From positions 82,632-146,631 of the forward strand of contig NZ_CAMCBS010000002.1 in the NCBI RefSeq assembly GCF_945873075.1: 64,000 nt of DNA. The letters run 5' to 3'. Position 1 is the stretch's first letter; each line of letters starts with the position of its first letter. The position numbers and the translations under genes are program-made. The stretch is from an uncultured Moraxella sp. (GTDB taxonomy: Bacteria; Pseudomonadota; Gammaproteobacteria; Pseudomonadales; Moraxellaceae). A model generated the notes under the pieces. The model was not told where the DNA came from. It ran no database searches and was given only the letters and a program-made list of their open reading frames with translations. Shown piece by piece: positions 38,065 to 47,333 of this stretch.

Positions 38065-39547
38065 AAATAAATCCTGGAATGCCTGATGGTGCAAAAATAA
38101 TCACGGTCATAAGTAGCACAAAAATCACAGGAATGAGCACGATTTTTGGGATACGAGCGCCAATCTTGACGATGCTTGGTGTGGCTTTGGTATAAAGCGG
38201 ATACAGTAGCCACGCCACCAAAAAGATAGACAGCATATAAATCGGATTATCATTCCAGCCGACATTGGTGTGGTTGTACACAAGTGCGCTAAAAATCCCC
38301 ATCGCTTCTGCCCAAGTGGTCGCCCGAAAAAAGACAAAGCAAAGGCTGACAAAGGTGACAGTCACAAAAATACCAATCACTTTGCCAAGCCAGCTGTGAT
38401 TATATAGGGCATTGCGGGATGATTTGGCATCCATGCCGAGATAATTTTGGCATAGCTTATCGGTGCAGTTAAGCCAAATAATGGCAAGTCCGTGCAAAAT
38501 CCCCCAAAGCAAAAAGTTCAAGCTTGAGCCATGCCAAATGCCTGATAAACCCATCGCAATGAGTAGGTTTAGCTGTGTTTTGGCAAAGCCACTGCGACTA
38601 CCACCCAGTGGAATGTAGATATAATCACGAATCCAAGTCGATAAGCTAATATGCCATCTGTCCCAAAAGGCACGGATATTGTGGGCAATCAGCGGTGCTT
38701 TGAAGTTCACCGGCAGGCGAAAACCAAGTAGCATACCAAATGCCACCATCATCTCACTATAGCCCGAGAAATCTAAAAACAGCTGTAAGGTATAAGCATA
38801 AATCGCCACCAGTACTTCTAGGCTGTGGTACTGCATCGGATTGGTAAAAATTGGATTCACCCAATTATCCGCAAGCCAACCTGCCAGCCACCATTTTTTG
38901 ATTAATGCCAATAAAATCAAGCATAAAGCGATGGTGGGGAATAGGATACGTCGTGGCGACTGCGTGCGGATTTGGGCGCTCATACCGCACGGCTTGCCTT
39001 CGATATCTGTCAGACCTGATGCGCTTTTGGCACGAGCAATCGGGCCTGCACTGATCGTGCCAAAAAATGACAAATGTGTCAAAAGATCGGCAAAGCCAAA
39101 GGCGGGTACTTCTTTTTCGTCATAATAGCGGCTAACCATATAGCTGATCGCCTGAAATGAGTAATAAGAAATCCCTAGCGGAAAAATGATGTTTGCCATT
39201 AGTCCTGAGCTATCAAGTTGTAGCGTTTCAAGGGCAAGCTTGATCGACTCACGAAAAAAGTCATAGTATTTAAAAATACTCAACTGCACAAGCGTGATGA
39301 CGATACCTGTGATAAGCCAAGGCTTTTTGCGTTCGCTTGTCGCCATGAATTTTGTAATAAAATAAACAAAAACAGTGTAGCCAAACAATACGCTAACCGC
39401 AACAATTCCTGCCATCAGATAGATGATCACATAGCTTGTGAGTATTAGTAGGATATTTTGCCACTTTGGTGACTGGCGAAATGCCCAATATACTGCCAAA
39501 AATACGATGAATAATAAGGCAAATTCAATGGATAAAAAAGAAAACAT
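38051..39547 (-). CDS. MBOAT-family O-acyltransferase (AlgI/PatA-like)
   Basis: 498-residue polytopic membrane protein. It starts MFSFLSIEFALLFIVFLAVY as AlgI/DltB/PatA proteins do, and carries the MBOAT active-site region SGIWHGSSLNFLLWGILHGL with the invariant His. The family moves an acetyl group across the membrane for O-acetylation of alginate (AlgI), peptidoglycan (PatA) or teichoic acid (DltB). Two SGNH genes follow in the same operon. No alginate polymerisation genes are present, so peptidoglycan or a surface glycan is the more likely target (inference). Confidence 0.88.
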   Translation of the reverse strand: MFSFLSIEFALLFIVFLAVYWAFRQSPKWQNILLILTSYVIIYLMAGIVAVSVLFGYTVFVYFITKFMATSERKKPWLITGIVITLVQLSIFKYYDFFRESIKLALETLQLDSSGLMANIIFPLGISYYSFQAISYMVSRYYDEKEVPAFGFADLLTHLSFFGTISAGPIARAKSASGLTDIEGKPCGMSAQIRTQSPRRILFPTIALCLILLALIKKWWLAGWLADNWVNPIFTNPMQYHSLEVLVAIYAYTLQLFLDFSGYSEMMVAFGMLLGFRLPVNFKAPLIAHNIRAFWDRWHISLSTWIRDYIYIPLGGSRSGFAKTQLNLLIAMGLSGIWHGSSLNFLLWGILHGLAIIWLNCTDKLCQNYLGMDAKSSRNALYNHSWLGKVIGIFVTVTFVSLCFVFFRATTWAEAMGIFSALVYNHTNVGWNDNPIYMLSIFLVAWLLYPLYTKATPSIVKIGARIPKIVLIPVIFVLLMTVIIFAPSGIPGFIYANF

Positions 39548-39660
39548 ACACGGATGCTCGATGAATGACTAATTTAAACACTTAAATGCCTAAATTGTAT
39601 CATAAGGTTATATTTTTGTTAATATACCAAGTATCAAACCGCATTATGTAGTTGTTTTGT

Positions 39661-39699
39661 ATAAAAAAATCACCCAATCATGGATGTAGATTGGGTGAG
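39661..39699 (-). terminator. Terminator after cmoM
   Basis: Ten-base stem TCACCCAATC / GATTGGGTGA followed on the minus strand by seven T. Confidence 0.9.
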
Positions 39700-39727
39700 G
39701 ATGAGCAAAGAACGGGTGATTTTTTGG

Positions 39728-40525
39728 CTACTGTTGAGTTTGTTTTTGGCTAATGATATGCAAATAGCGACCCATCAGACGAAACGGCATCTGCCTTGCG
39801 TAGCGTAGCTCCATTGCGACGATGTCATCGGGATTGTTGAGTCCGCCACGCTTTAGCGGTGCATAATCCGAAAACACCCGAATCCCAGAGCGGATGGTGA
39901 TGGTATAGCCATGATGTGTCAGCCAAGATTCAACTGCTTCGGGGGCGACAGGGTGATTGGGCGTCAGGCTCTTGTCATCGGCAGGGCGGGGCGTGTCAAG
40001 CTGATAAAAATTCCCCATCACAAGATTGCGATAAATCAGGCTAGCTGGATTATAAAAGCACAATGACAGCACGCCATGATCTGCCAAATACCGATCAAAA
40101 AACGCCATAATCGCTTCAGGCTCGCCAAGCCACTCAAGCACCGCATGGCACAAAATCATATCAAATTTTTCATCGCTCAAATGCTCGGGCAGCGCTTGAT
40201 AAGGACAAGCAATAAAACGCAGATGGTCAGGATTGATAGCCATCTGCATCGCACTGTCTTTGGCTTTATCAAGCATATTGACCGAGATGTCATTGATGGT
40301 GACATGATGATTGTTGGCAAGCTCAAGGCTAATCTGCGCAAGCCCTGCACCAACATCCAGCACCCGCAGTGGTCTGCCAAGCGTTTGGCTAAGCTCACCG
40401 ATGGCATCTGTGATGTCCTGCGTGAGTACCGCCAAGCGGATACGACCTTTGAGTCCGCCATAGACTTTTTTGGCGAAGTGGTCAGCGATGGGGTCAAAAT
40501 TTCGGTCAGTGGCTGATGTCGTCAT
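39728..40525 (-). CDS. cmoM: tRNA cmo5U carboxyl methyltransferase CmoM
   Basis: SAM-dependent methyltransferase of 265 residues. The N-terminus DRNFDPIADHFAKKVYGGLK, the SAM loop VLDVGAGLAQISLELA, and LCHAVLEWLGEP plus FYNPASLIYRNLVMGNF closely match E. coli CmoM (SmtA). That enzyme methylates 5-carboxymethoxyuridine at wobble position 34 of some tRNAs. Own terminator; divergent from the lipoprotein at 40687. Confidence 0.9.
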   Translation of the reverse strand: MTTSATDRNFDPIADHFAKKVYGGLKGRIRLAVLTQDITDAIGELSQTLGRPLRVLDVGAGLAQISLELANNHHVTINDISVNMLDKAKDSAMQMAINPDHLRFIACPYQALPEHLSDEKFDMILCHAVLEWLGEPEAIMAFFDRYLADHGVLSLCFYNPASLIYRNLVMGNFYQLDTPRPADDKSLTPNHPVAPEAVESWLTHHGYTITIRSGIRVFSDYAPLKRGGLNNPDDIVAMELRYARQMPFRLMGRYLHIISQKQTQQ

Positions 40526-40598
40526 GTTAATGTTTTGTAAAAATTAAACGGATAAGTGTATCAAAACTTGGCAAAGGGGTGCGATTTTATCCAACTAT

Positions 40599-40607
40599 TG
40601 CTATAAT
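40599..40607 (+). promoter_or_regulatory. Extended -10 promoter for the lipoprotein gene
   Basis: TGCTATAAT about 80 bases upstream of the start codon at 40687; no clear -35. Confidence 0.5.
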
Positions 40608-40686
40608 GCAGTGATTTTGCCAACTTGTCATTATTATAACACAGGCAAGTGGCTTTTATTGATTGATCATCACAAAGAGCAAGGTT

Positions 40687-41814
40687 ATGAAAAATTCCAC
40701 CATCAAATTTATCAGTGCGAGTACTGTAGCATTGTTGGCGTTGGCAGGTTGTAGCAAATCTGACGAATCGGCTGAGAATCTGCCTGTGGCTGAGCCTGTG
40801 GTCACCCAAATCACTGCCGTGTGTGATGATCATAGCCTAAAAAATCGCCTAAATGATGCGCTGCAATCAGCACTACTCGATGCATCATTGTCTCGCTTGA
40901 CGGGTATGTCAGAGCTACAGATGCAAGATATGGAAACTAAGGTGCGTAGTCAGCTTGGCACGGTGAGTTTTGATTTACAAAATGTCAGCAACACCGATAC
41001 AGGCTGTAGTGCAGATGTCTATATCACACCATCAGCACAAGATATGATGGCGGCGGAGAATCTATTGGCACAGCGTAACATCAACCTTGCTGATCATATC
41101 AAAGCTGCAGGTGGTGAGCTGATCGCAGGGCGTATCGTAACCCAAGGCGTGACTTATAAGATTGTGGATAATAAGGCGGTACTGGACAATCCACAGCACC
41201 CGATTTTTGGTGCGGCGGCGGATGCGCTGGTAATGGCTGCCAGTCAGATGGATGCGGCAGCTGCGGCTGATGCAGGTGCGATGGATGCCGCTGCCGTCGC
41301 TGCTGCGGCGGTTGCAGCACCTGTGGTAGCGATGCGCCCGCAGGTGATTGATCGTAGCACAAGCGAAGTGGTGGCATCAGATGCGACTACTGATACCACG
41401 CCGGTCAGTCGTCCTACGACCACAACACAGCCAAAAGCCCAAACTCAGTCTAAGCCAAAACCAAAGACTGAACAAAAAGCTCAAACCCAGTCTAAGCCAC
41501 GAACCGAACAAAAAGCCCAAGCCAAGCCAAAGGCTGAACCACAAAAAGCCACTGCTAAGCCTGTGGCAAAAGCTGACACTGCCAAATCATCGGATAATGA
41601 TGGCGTTACTCGTACCATCACCCCATCAAAACAAGACGGTGAAACTCGCCAAACCATCACTCGTACAGTGACCAATACCGAGAAAAAGGCAGAACCAAAA
41701 CAAGAAAGCAAGCAACAAGCCAAACCACAAGCCAAACCGCAAGCCAAGCAAGAGCAAAAACCTGCCGTGCCTGTGGGTGAGATTGTGATTGTTGAAGGTA
41801 ATGACACTTACTAA
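40687..41814 (+). CDS. Lipoprotein with Lys/Pro/Gln/Ala-rich tail
   Basis: Unrecognised lipoprotein of about 375 residues. Signal peptide with lipobox LALAGC, then a domain of about 150 residues with two cysteines (AVCDDH and TGCSAD), a short run of alanines near 185-210, and a disordered tail made of repeats such as KAQTQSKP and QAKPQAKP up to the end. The tail is basic and could span the periplasm or bind an anionic polymer; this is inference. It starts at 40687 because this ATG begins the signal peptide; the frame is open to 40663. Strong terminator downstream. Confidence 0.78.
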   Translation: MKNSTIKFISASTVALLALAGCSKSDESAENLPVAEPVVTQITAVCDDHSLKNRLNDALQSALLDASLSRLTGMSELQMQDMETKVRSQLGTVSFDLQNVSNTDTGCSADVYITPSAQDMMAAENLLAQRNINLADHIKAAGGELIAGRIVTQGVTYKIVDNKAVLDNPQHPIFGAAADALVMAASQMDAAAAADAGAMDAAAVAAAAVAAPVVAMRPQVIDRSTSEVVASDATTDTTPVSRPTTTTQPKAQTQSKPKPKTEQKAQTQSKPRTEQKAQAKPKAEPQKATAKPVAKADTAKSSDNDGVTRTITPSKQDGETRQTITRTVTNTEKKAEPKQESKQQAKPQAKPQAKQEQKPAVPVGEIVIVEGNDTY

Positions 41815-41876
41815 AACCACCTAAGACTGCTTACCAAGATTTACCAAGCAGTCTGAACAATCGTTTTAAGCTTGCC

Positions 41877-41917
41877 AAAATCACGCCATCGCTTTGTATG
41901 ATGGCGTGATTTTTTTT
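41877..41917 (+). terminator. Terminator after the lipoprotein gene
   Basis: Fourteen-base stem from 41877 with a nine-base loop and eight T. A second hairpin, AGACTGCTT / AAGCAGTCT, lies just before it (41824-41854) without a T run. Confidence 0.92.
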
Positions 41918-42051
41918 GAATATCACAAACCATGTTTCAAAAGCATATCCATCTTGTTAAACTTGTGTTAAAATCTACTGGCTAATCAGCTTTTTTGCCG
42001 ATAGTTTTTTTAGCCAATGTTGGCGTTTATTTTTTGAATTTGGAGAATTGT

Positions 42052-43122
42052 ATGACTTTAGCACGCAATAAATTTGCCCTAGTAATGCCAGCGATGCTGC
42101 TTGGTGCAGCGACGATGGTCGGTTGTAATCAATCAGCCCAAGATAAGCCAGCAGCCGAACAGCCTGCGCCAAGCACCGAATCAGCTGACAAGGTCGCCGA
42201 AAAAGCCGCCAAGACGGTAGCGATTACAGCGATTGTTGAGCACCCATCACTTGATGATATCCGCTTAGGCGTGATTGATGGATTGGCAAGTTTGGGCTAT
42301 AAAGATGGTCAAAATTTGACCGTGAATTTCCAATCAGCACAAGGCTCAATGGCGACCGCAGGACAGATTGCCAAGCAGTTCGTGGCTGATAATCCTGATG
42401 CCATCGTTGCCATCACCACCCCGACCGCCCAAAGCCTAGCGGCAGCGACCACCACCATTCCACTGATTTATACTGCTGTCTCTGACCCTGTCGCTGCCAA
42501 GCTTATCGATAGCAATAACAAGGGCTTACAAGAAAATATCACTGGTCTATCAAGCCAGTTACCACTTGAGCCACAAGTCGAACTATTTACCAAAATCAAA
42601 CCTGATGCCAAGCGTATCGGCTTTGTGTATAGCCCGGGTGAAGCCAACTCTGTGGTGGTCAAAGAAGAACTTGCCAAGCTGCTACCAAAATACGGCATGA
42701 CTTTGGTTGAAGTCCCTGCCAACCGCTCAAGCGATGTGGCGGATGCGACCCGTTCGCTAGCAGGCAAGGTGGATCTGTTCTACACATCACTGGATAATGG
42801 CGTCGCATCTGCGATGGAAGCGATGGTGCAAGTCGCCAATGAACTCAAAGTCCCTGTGATTACTTCTGATGAATTTTCGGTGCGTCGTGGTGCGACAGCT
42901 GCACTTGGCGTGAATGATTATGACTTTGGCTTGACCACTGCCAAGATGGTCGCAGATGTGTTAGATGGCAAAAAGCCAAGCGAAATCACCCCGCAGGTGA
43001 TGAATACCTTGACACTATTTATCAGCCCAAAACACGCCGCCGAGCAAGGTGTGACGGTGGATTTGACCACGCTGGGTGAGAGTATCAATGTTGATACCAC
43101 AGCGCCACGCCAACAAAAATAA
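42052..43122 (+). CDS. ABC substrate-binding lipoprotein (PF04392 type), copy 1
   Basis: 356-residue lipoprotein; leader MTLARNKFALVMPAMLLG with lipobox ATMVGC. The mature part has the features of the ABC_sub_bind family (TrpX-like): VAITAIVEHPSLDDIRLGV, FQSAQGSMATAGQIAKQFV, IYTAVSDPVAAKL and VGFVYSPGEANS. Members bind amino acids such as tryptophan or tyrosine. GGAGAA precedes the start at 42052. Its paralogue follows at 43343, and no permease or ATPase gene is adjacent, so the partner must be encoded elsewhere. Confidence 0.85.
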   Translation: MTLARNKFALVMPAMLLGAATMVGCNQSAQDKPAAEQPAPSTESADKVAEKAAKTVAITAIVEHPSLDDIRLGVIDGLASLGYKDGQNLTVNFQSAQGSMATAGQIAKQFVADNPDAIVAITTPTAQSLAAATTTIPLIYTAVSDPVAAKLIDSNNKGLQENITGLSSQLPLEPQVELFTKIKPDAKRIGFVYSPGEANSVVVKEELAKLLPKYGMTLVEVPANRSSDVADATRSLAGKVDLFYTSLDNGVASAMEAMVQVANELKVPVITSDEFSVRRGATAALGVNDYDFGLTTAKMVADVLDGKKPSEITPQVMNTLTLFISPKHAAEQGVTVDLTTLGESINVDTTAPRQQK

Positions 43123-43133
43123 GTTTTTTTAAC

Positions 43134-43190
43134 ATCAGCCTACGATGGGTGTATCATTGATATCGCCCATCTTGCTGATGAATTTTTTTT
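43134..43190 (+). terminator. Terminator between the two substrate-binding genes
   Basis: Nested stems ATCAGC / GCTGAT and GATGGG / CCCATC, followed by eight T. It separates the paralogues, which are therefore likely transcribed apart. Confidence 0.75.
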
Positions 43191-43342
43191 GTTAAAATTA
43201 AAATGTCTATACTTTTATAAAATGACAACTTGGCGGATGACTTAAGCTTTGTCTAAGCTTTGCCTAAGCGTTGTCAAAAAAATCTGCCAAAGTTTGCCAA
43301 GTGAATTGAGTTATTTGTGTGTTTTTTATGGTGAGTATGTTT

Positions 43343-44350
43343 ATGAACACGAATTTTTTTAAAAAGACCCTATGGGCAAGCATCACAGCTATTGTCTTGA
43401 GTGCGTGCGGTGGCGACAAAGCCCCTGAGCAAACTGCTGCCCCTGCCGATGCCAAAGAAGCCAAAACCCTAGCCATTACTGCCATCGTCGAGCATCCTGC
43501 ACTCGATGCAGCTCGCACCGGTGCGATTGAGCAGCTGGCTGCCGAAGGTTATAAAGAAGGTGAGAACCTAACTGTTACTTTCCAATCAGCTCAAGGCAAT
43601 ATGGCAACGGCAGGTCAGATTGCCAAGCAGTTTGTCTCTGATAATCCTGATGTGATTTATGCCATCGCCACGCCATCAGCACAGGCATTGGCGGCAGCGA
43701 CTTCGGATTTGCCGATTGTCTTTTCGGCGGTGACTGACCCAGTCGAAGCCAAGCTTGTGGCAAGCCTTGAAAAATCAGGCAATAACATCACAGGTGCATC
43801 AGATGTGCTACCGTATGAGCCACAGATTGAGCTGATTCGTGAGCTAGTGCCTAATGTCAAGAATGTCGGCTTTGTCTATAATCCGGGTGAAGTCAATTCA
43901 ACCGTTGTGCTAAAATCATTAAAAGAAAAATTAGCACCACTTGGCATTAATGTAGTCGAAGCGCCAGCATCCAAATCAACCGACATCACCCAAGCCGCCA
44001 AGAGTCTAGTAGGTAAAGTCGATGTCTTCTACACTTCGACCGATAATATGGTGGTTAATGCTTATGAAGCGATTTATCAAGTCGCCAAAGATGCCAAAAT
44101 CCCACTGATTGCATCAAATACCGAAGCGGTCGAGCGTGGTGCGGTGGCGGCGCTGGGTGTCAATTATACCGACCTTGGCAAAGAATCAGGCAAAATCATC
44201 GCTCGCATCTTTAAGGGTGAAAAACCTGCGGATATTCCTGTGTTTATCCCACAAAAGCTTGATTTGGTCGTGAGCAAAAAACACGCTGCCGAACAAGGGC
44301 TTGAACTACCTGAAGCTGTGCTACAGCGTGCGACCAAAGTGCATGAATAA
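43343..44350 (+). CDS. ABC substrate-binding lipoprotein (PF04392 type), copy 2
   Basis: 335-residue paralogue of the previous gene, with signal peptide and lipobox VLSAC. The same blocks occur (LAITAIVEHPALDAARTGAI, FQSAQGNMATAGQIAKQFV, VGFVYNPGEVNS, VFYTSTDNMV). The start at 43343 gives the normal lipoprotein leader; the frame is open to 43319. Divergence between the copies is greatest in the leader and C-terminal part, so their ligands may differ. No transporter membrane gene is near. Confidence 0.85.
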   Translation: MNTNFFKKTLWASITAIVLSACGGDKAPEQTAAPADAKEAKTLAITAIVEHPALDAARTGAIEQLAAEGYKEGENLTVTFQSAQGNMATAGQIAKQFVSDNPDVIYAIATPSAQALAAATSDLPIVFSAVTDPVEAKLVASLEKSGNNITGASDVLPYEPQIELIRELVPNVKNVGFVYNPGEVNSTVVLKSLKEKLAPLGINVVEAPASKSTDITQAAKSLVGKVDVFYTSTDNMVVNAYEAIYQVAKDAKIPLIASNTEAVERGAVAALGVNYTDLGKESGKIIARIFKGEKPADIPVFIPQKLDLVVSKKHAAEQGLELPEAVLQRATKVHE

Positions 44351-44367
44351 GTCGGTTTGTTAATGGC

Positions 44368-44403
44368 AAAAATCCCAAAATCAGCTGTGATTTTGGGATT
44401 TTT
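44368..44403. terminator. Bidirectional terminator
   Basis: Thirteen-base stem AATCCCAAAATCA / TGATTTTGGGATT with flanking A and T runs, between convergent genes. Confidence 0.9.
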
Positions 44404-44449
44404 CTTTATTGATGATAAGCATGCCAAACAGCTTGCAATTAACTTGATA

Positions 44450-45898
44450 TTAAGAAATTTTTAGCACTTGACTTGCCATTTGCCCCATCTGATTGACATC
44501 GACGACGACGCCATCAGCGCTGAGTATATCGCCGCAGTGAGCGTGCAAAGCAACGATTTGATGAATCGGTGTATCGGGTGCTTGGGCAAGTATGCCTGCC
44601 ATCATGCCGGACAGTACATCACCCATGCCAGCGGTTGCCATGCCTGCATTGCCTAGTGTGCAGATGTGAATCGTGCCGTACTGGTCGATGGTGAGCGTGT
44701 TTGCGCCTTTGAGTACCCATTGCCCACCGTAGCGTGCTTGTAGTGCATAGATGGTGCTGATGCGGTCGGCTTCGACTTCATCAGCATGGATACCGAGCAG
44801 GCGAGCCGCTTCGGCATGATGTGGTGTGGCGATGACATGGGTTGGCAGGCGTACATCGGGACGATGAGCCAGATGCCACAGTGCATCGGCATCCATGATG
44901 ACAGGGATGTCAAGCTGTACCAAAGCCTGTAAAGACTGCTCAAAAACCTGCACCGACCACGCATCACGCCCAAGCCCCATACCGACACAGACGGCTGTCA
45001 TGTGTGTCAGTCTATCAAGCGTGATAGCGCTAATGTCCTGCACCATCAGATTGGGTCTGCGAGTGATGATGGCAGGGTGGTGATTAGGATGCGTGGCGAT
45101 GGTGACACGACCTGCACCGACACTGATGGCGGCCTCACCACTCATGATGACCGCACCGCCCATCGTCGGATGACCACCGATGACCATCACCGAGCCATAG
45201 TTACCCTTGTGCTGATGACTGCGTGTACCATCACGAGTAGGCAGGGCAGGCAGTGTGTTATCAATCCAAGCGACCGCAGACAGCGCATCATCGGCAGGGA
45301 TGAGTGGCAGGCAGATAAGCTTACCTACATGGCTTTTAGCATTGCCCATCAATAGACCTGCCTTATAGCCCATCAGGCACAGCGTCATATCAGCACGCAT
45401 ACACGCAGGCAGTGGCATCCCTGTGTTAGGATGTAGCCCTGTGGGGATGTCGATGGCGATTTTATAGCCTGATTGGGCGTTGTACGCATCGACGATGGCA
45501 TGCATCTCATCAGACAGCGGACGGTCTAGACCATTGCCGAATACCGCATCGATATGCGCATCTGCCATCACAGGTGTATCGGTGATACTGATACCTGCAT
45601 CGATGGCAGCTTGGCAGGCACGCATGGCATCGATACTCGTCGGCGGTGCGATTTGATAGACACTCACCTGATGATGGCGTGACAGATATACTGCGAGCAG
45701 ATAGCCATCACCGCCATTATTGCCACTACCGCACCAGATGCAGACTCGTGATGGCGCAAGCACCGACAGCAGATGATTTGCCATCATGAGTGCTGCTTGT
45801 TGCATCAGTCCATAGCTGCTATTACCAGCGGCGAACCATCTGCTTTCCCAGTCTTTGACGGACTTAGCAAGATATACAGGGGTGGGGTGGGTCATCAT
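44450..45898 (-). CDS. nnr: Bifunctional NAD(P)H-hydrate repair enzyme
   Basis: 482-residue fusion that repairs damaged NADH and NADPH. The N-terminal epimerase domain (about 1-210) has CGSGNNGGDGYLLAVYL; the C-terminal ADP- or ATP-dependent dehydratase domain has MVIGGHPTMGGA, VIMDADALWHL, IATPHHAEAARLLG and NAGMATAGMGDVLSGMMAG. The order and length match YjeF/Nnr proteins. It lies 24 bases downstream of miaE and is probably cotranscribed with it. Confidence 0.93.
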   Translation of the reverse strand: MMTHPTPVYLAKSVKDWESRWFAAGNSSYGLMQQAALMMANHLLSVLAPSRVCIWCGSGNNGGDGYLLAVYLSRHHQVSVYQIAPPTSIDAMRACQAAIDAGISITDTPVMADAHIDAVFGNGLDRPLSDEMHAIVDAYNAQSGYKIAIDIPTGLHPNTGMPLPACMRADMTLCLMGYKAGLLMGNAKSHVGKLICLPLIPADDALSAVAWIDNTLPALPTRDGTRSHQHKGNYGSVMVIGGHPTMGGAVIMSGEAAISVGAGRVTIATHPNHHPAIITRRPNLMVQDISAITLDRLTHMTAVCVGMGLGRDAWSVQVFEQSLQALVQLDIPVIMDADALWHLAHRPDVRLPTHVIATPHHAEAARLLGIHADEVEADRISTIYALQARYGGQWVLKGANTLTIDQYGTIHICTLGNAGMATAGMGDVLSGMMAGILAQAPDTPIHQIVALHAHCGDILSADGVVVDVNQMGQMASQVLKIS

Positions 45899-45922
45899 CT
45901 TATCCTTAAGTGGTATTCAGTT

Positions 45923-46627
45923 TTAGGCGTGCGCTTGGCTTTGGGCCAGTAGCTCACGACTTGGCACACCGCTATGAAAGCGTAGCATCTCATCAGGCGT
46001 ATCAATCAGCTCTCGCTCAACTTCACGAAAGAACGCCACTCGCTCATCGATACTCTCATCAGTAATCGAGCGAGCTAGTACCAGATAGTCTTCATAATGG
46101 CGTGATTCTGATTTGAGTAGATATTTATAATAACGAGCCAATTTCTCATCATCGATGACATCAGCCAGCGCCGAGAACCGCTCACACGAACGCGCTTCAA
46201 TAAACGCCCCAATAATCAGCACATCCACCATCGCAGCAGGCTCATGCGTACGCTTATGCTTGAGTAGTCCTTTGGCATAGCGACCTGCAGGCAGGTAGTG
46301 CCATGCGATACCACGATCTTTCATCAGTGACAGCACTTGTTCATAGTGTAGCATCTCTTCACGCACGAGCTGTGCTAGACGCTCTTGTAGGTCTCGATGA
46401 AATTCATAACGAAAAATCAAGTTCATCGCCGTCCCTGCCGCCTTTTTTTCGCAGTTGGCGTGGTCTTGGAGCAGTAGGGGAAGATTGTCTTTGGCAAGGG
46501 CGAGCCACGCATCGGATGTACGACAGCCCAAGAACTCATAAATATGGCTAATATCTGTCTTGGCACGAGCACGAGTGGTAATCGTCGCCAAATCATCATC
46601 TGGGTGAATGTCGGTGGTGTGTGTCAT
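45923..46627 (-). CDS. miaE: tRNA-(ms2io6A)-hydroxylase MiaE
   Basis: Ferritin-like di-iron monooxygenase of 234 residues that hydroxylates the isopentenyl chain of ms2i6A37 in tRNA. Di-iron ligands are visible in NCEKKAAGTAM (Glu), REEMLHYEQV (E-x2-H), SCERFSAL (Glu) and SESRHYEDYLVLA (E-x2-H). Length and motif spacing match MiaE. Operon with nnr. Confidence 0.92.
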   Translation of the reverse strand: MTHTTDIHPDDDLATITTRARAKTDISHIYEFLGCRTSDAWLALAKDNLPLLLQDHANCEKKAAGTAMNLIFRYEFHRDLQERLAQLVREEMLHYEQVLSLMKDRGIAWHYLPAGRYAKGLLKHKRTHEPAAMVDVLIIGAFIEARSCERFSALADVIDDEKLARYYKYLLKSESRHYEDYLVLARSITDESIDERVAFFREVERELIDTPDEMLRFHSGVPSRELLAQSQAHA

Positions 46628-46860
46628 AAATAAAGCCCAAAAAATTCAAAATAGATCTTAATCCCACTATTATAACATGGTATGGGCGGTGGGTGGCTTT
46701 TATGTATATCAAGCGCAAATCCACTATCTCATAAAGCGCAAAACTTACTTGGGCAATGATGATCTACTGCTATCTATATATAGTATGCAAATCAGTGAGA
46801 AAGTCAGATTTGTCATAAATTAACATTTTTAAACAAATTGAAATATTACAGGAATATAAA

Positions 46861-46956
46861 ATGAGAAATTTCGGAAATAATCAAATAATTATTACGAATA
46901 TTACTAAAATATTGCATAATTATATACCAATATTGCGGCATAAATTATGCATTTGA
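46861..46956 (+). CDS. Possible 31-residue small protein
   Basis: Short frame starting MRNFGNNQIIITNITKILHN with an AGGA ribosome site seven bases before the ATG. It is very AT-rich and isolated, so it may be chance. No similarity is recognised. Confidence 0.15.
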   Translation: MRNFGNNQIIITNITKILHNYIPILRHKLCI

Positions 46957-47118
46957 CATATTATTCACTCAAAAATAAGTTCATATTTTTTCAGCAGAAC
47001 GCATCCAGATCACTATCCAATCACATTGTAGAATAAAATTTTTATGCTGTAATATTTTATAACTGATTGAAAAATATAAAAATAAAACTTTGTCATCAAA
47101 TCTTCATCATTTCAGCTA

Positions 47119-47146
47119 TTGCAAATTATCCCAAAATCCGTATTCT
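47119..47146 (+). promoter_or_regulatory. Promoter of porin 1
   Basis: TTGCAA (47119-47124), 16-base spacer, TATTCT (47141-47146). The same block recurs before porins 2 and 3. Confidence 0.7.
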
Positions 47147-47303
47147 ATATTATAAGTTTGAAAATTAACTATCTATTATGTTTCTGTAATGTTATATAAA
47201 GTTACAAAATATTAATAAATAGAAATATTTTCAGAACTTTTCGTGTGTCGGTAGCAACAAACAGCTGGCACGAAACATAACCAACAATGAACAAAAATCA
47301 GTA

Positions 47304-47317
47304 GGGCAGATATGCCC
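47304..47317 (+). promoter_or_regulatory. Leader hairpin before porin 1
   Basis: GGGCA-gata-TGCCC just upstream of the GGAG ribosome site; an equivalent hairpin precedes porin 2. Confidence 0.45.
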
Positions 47318-47333
47318 AATATGGAGAAACCTA

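Larger units (their letters stand above)
46628..47333. other. Long AT-rich region upstream of the first porin
   Basis: 706 bases, strikingly AT-rich in 46780-47270. It holds a weak 31-codon frame (46861), the porin promoter (47119-47146) and a leader hairpin (47304-47317). No terminator, RNA gene or insertion sequence is recognised. The untranslated leader from the promoter is about 185 bases. Confidence 0.6.
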
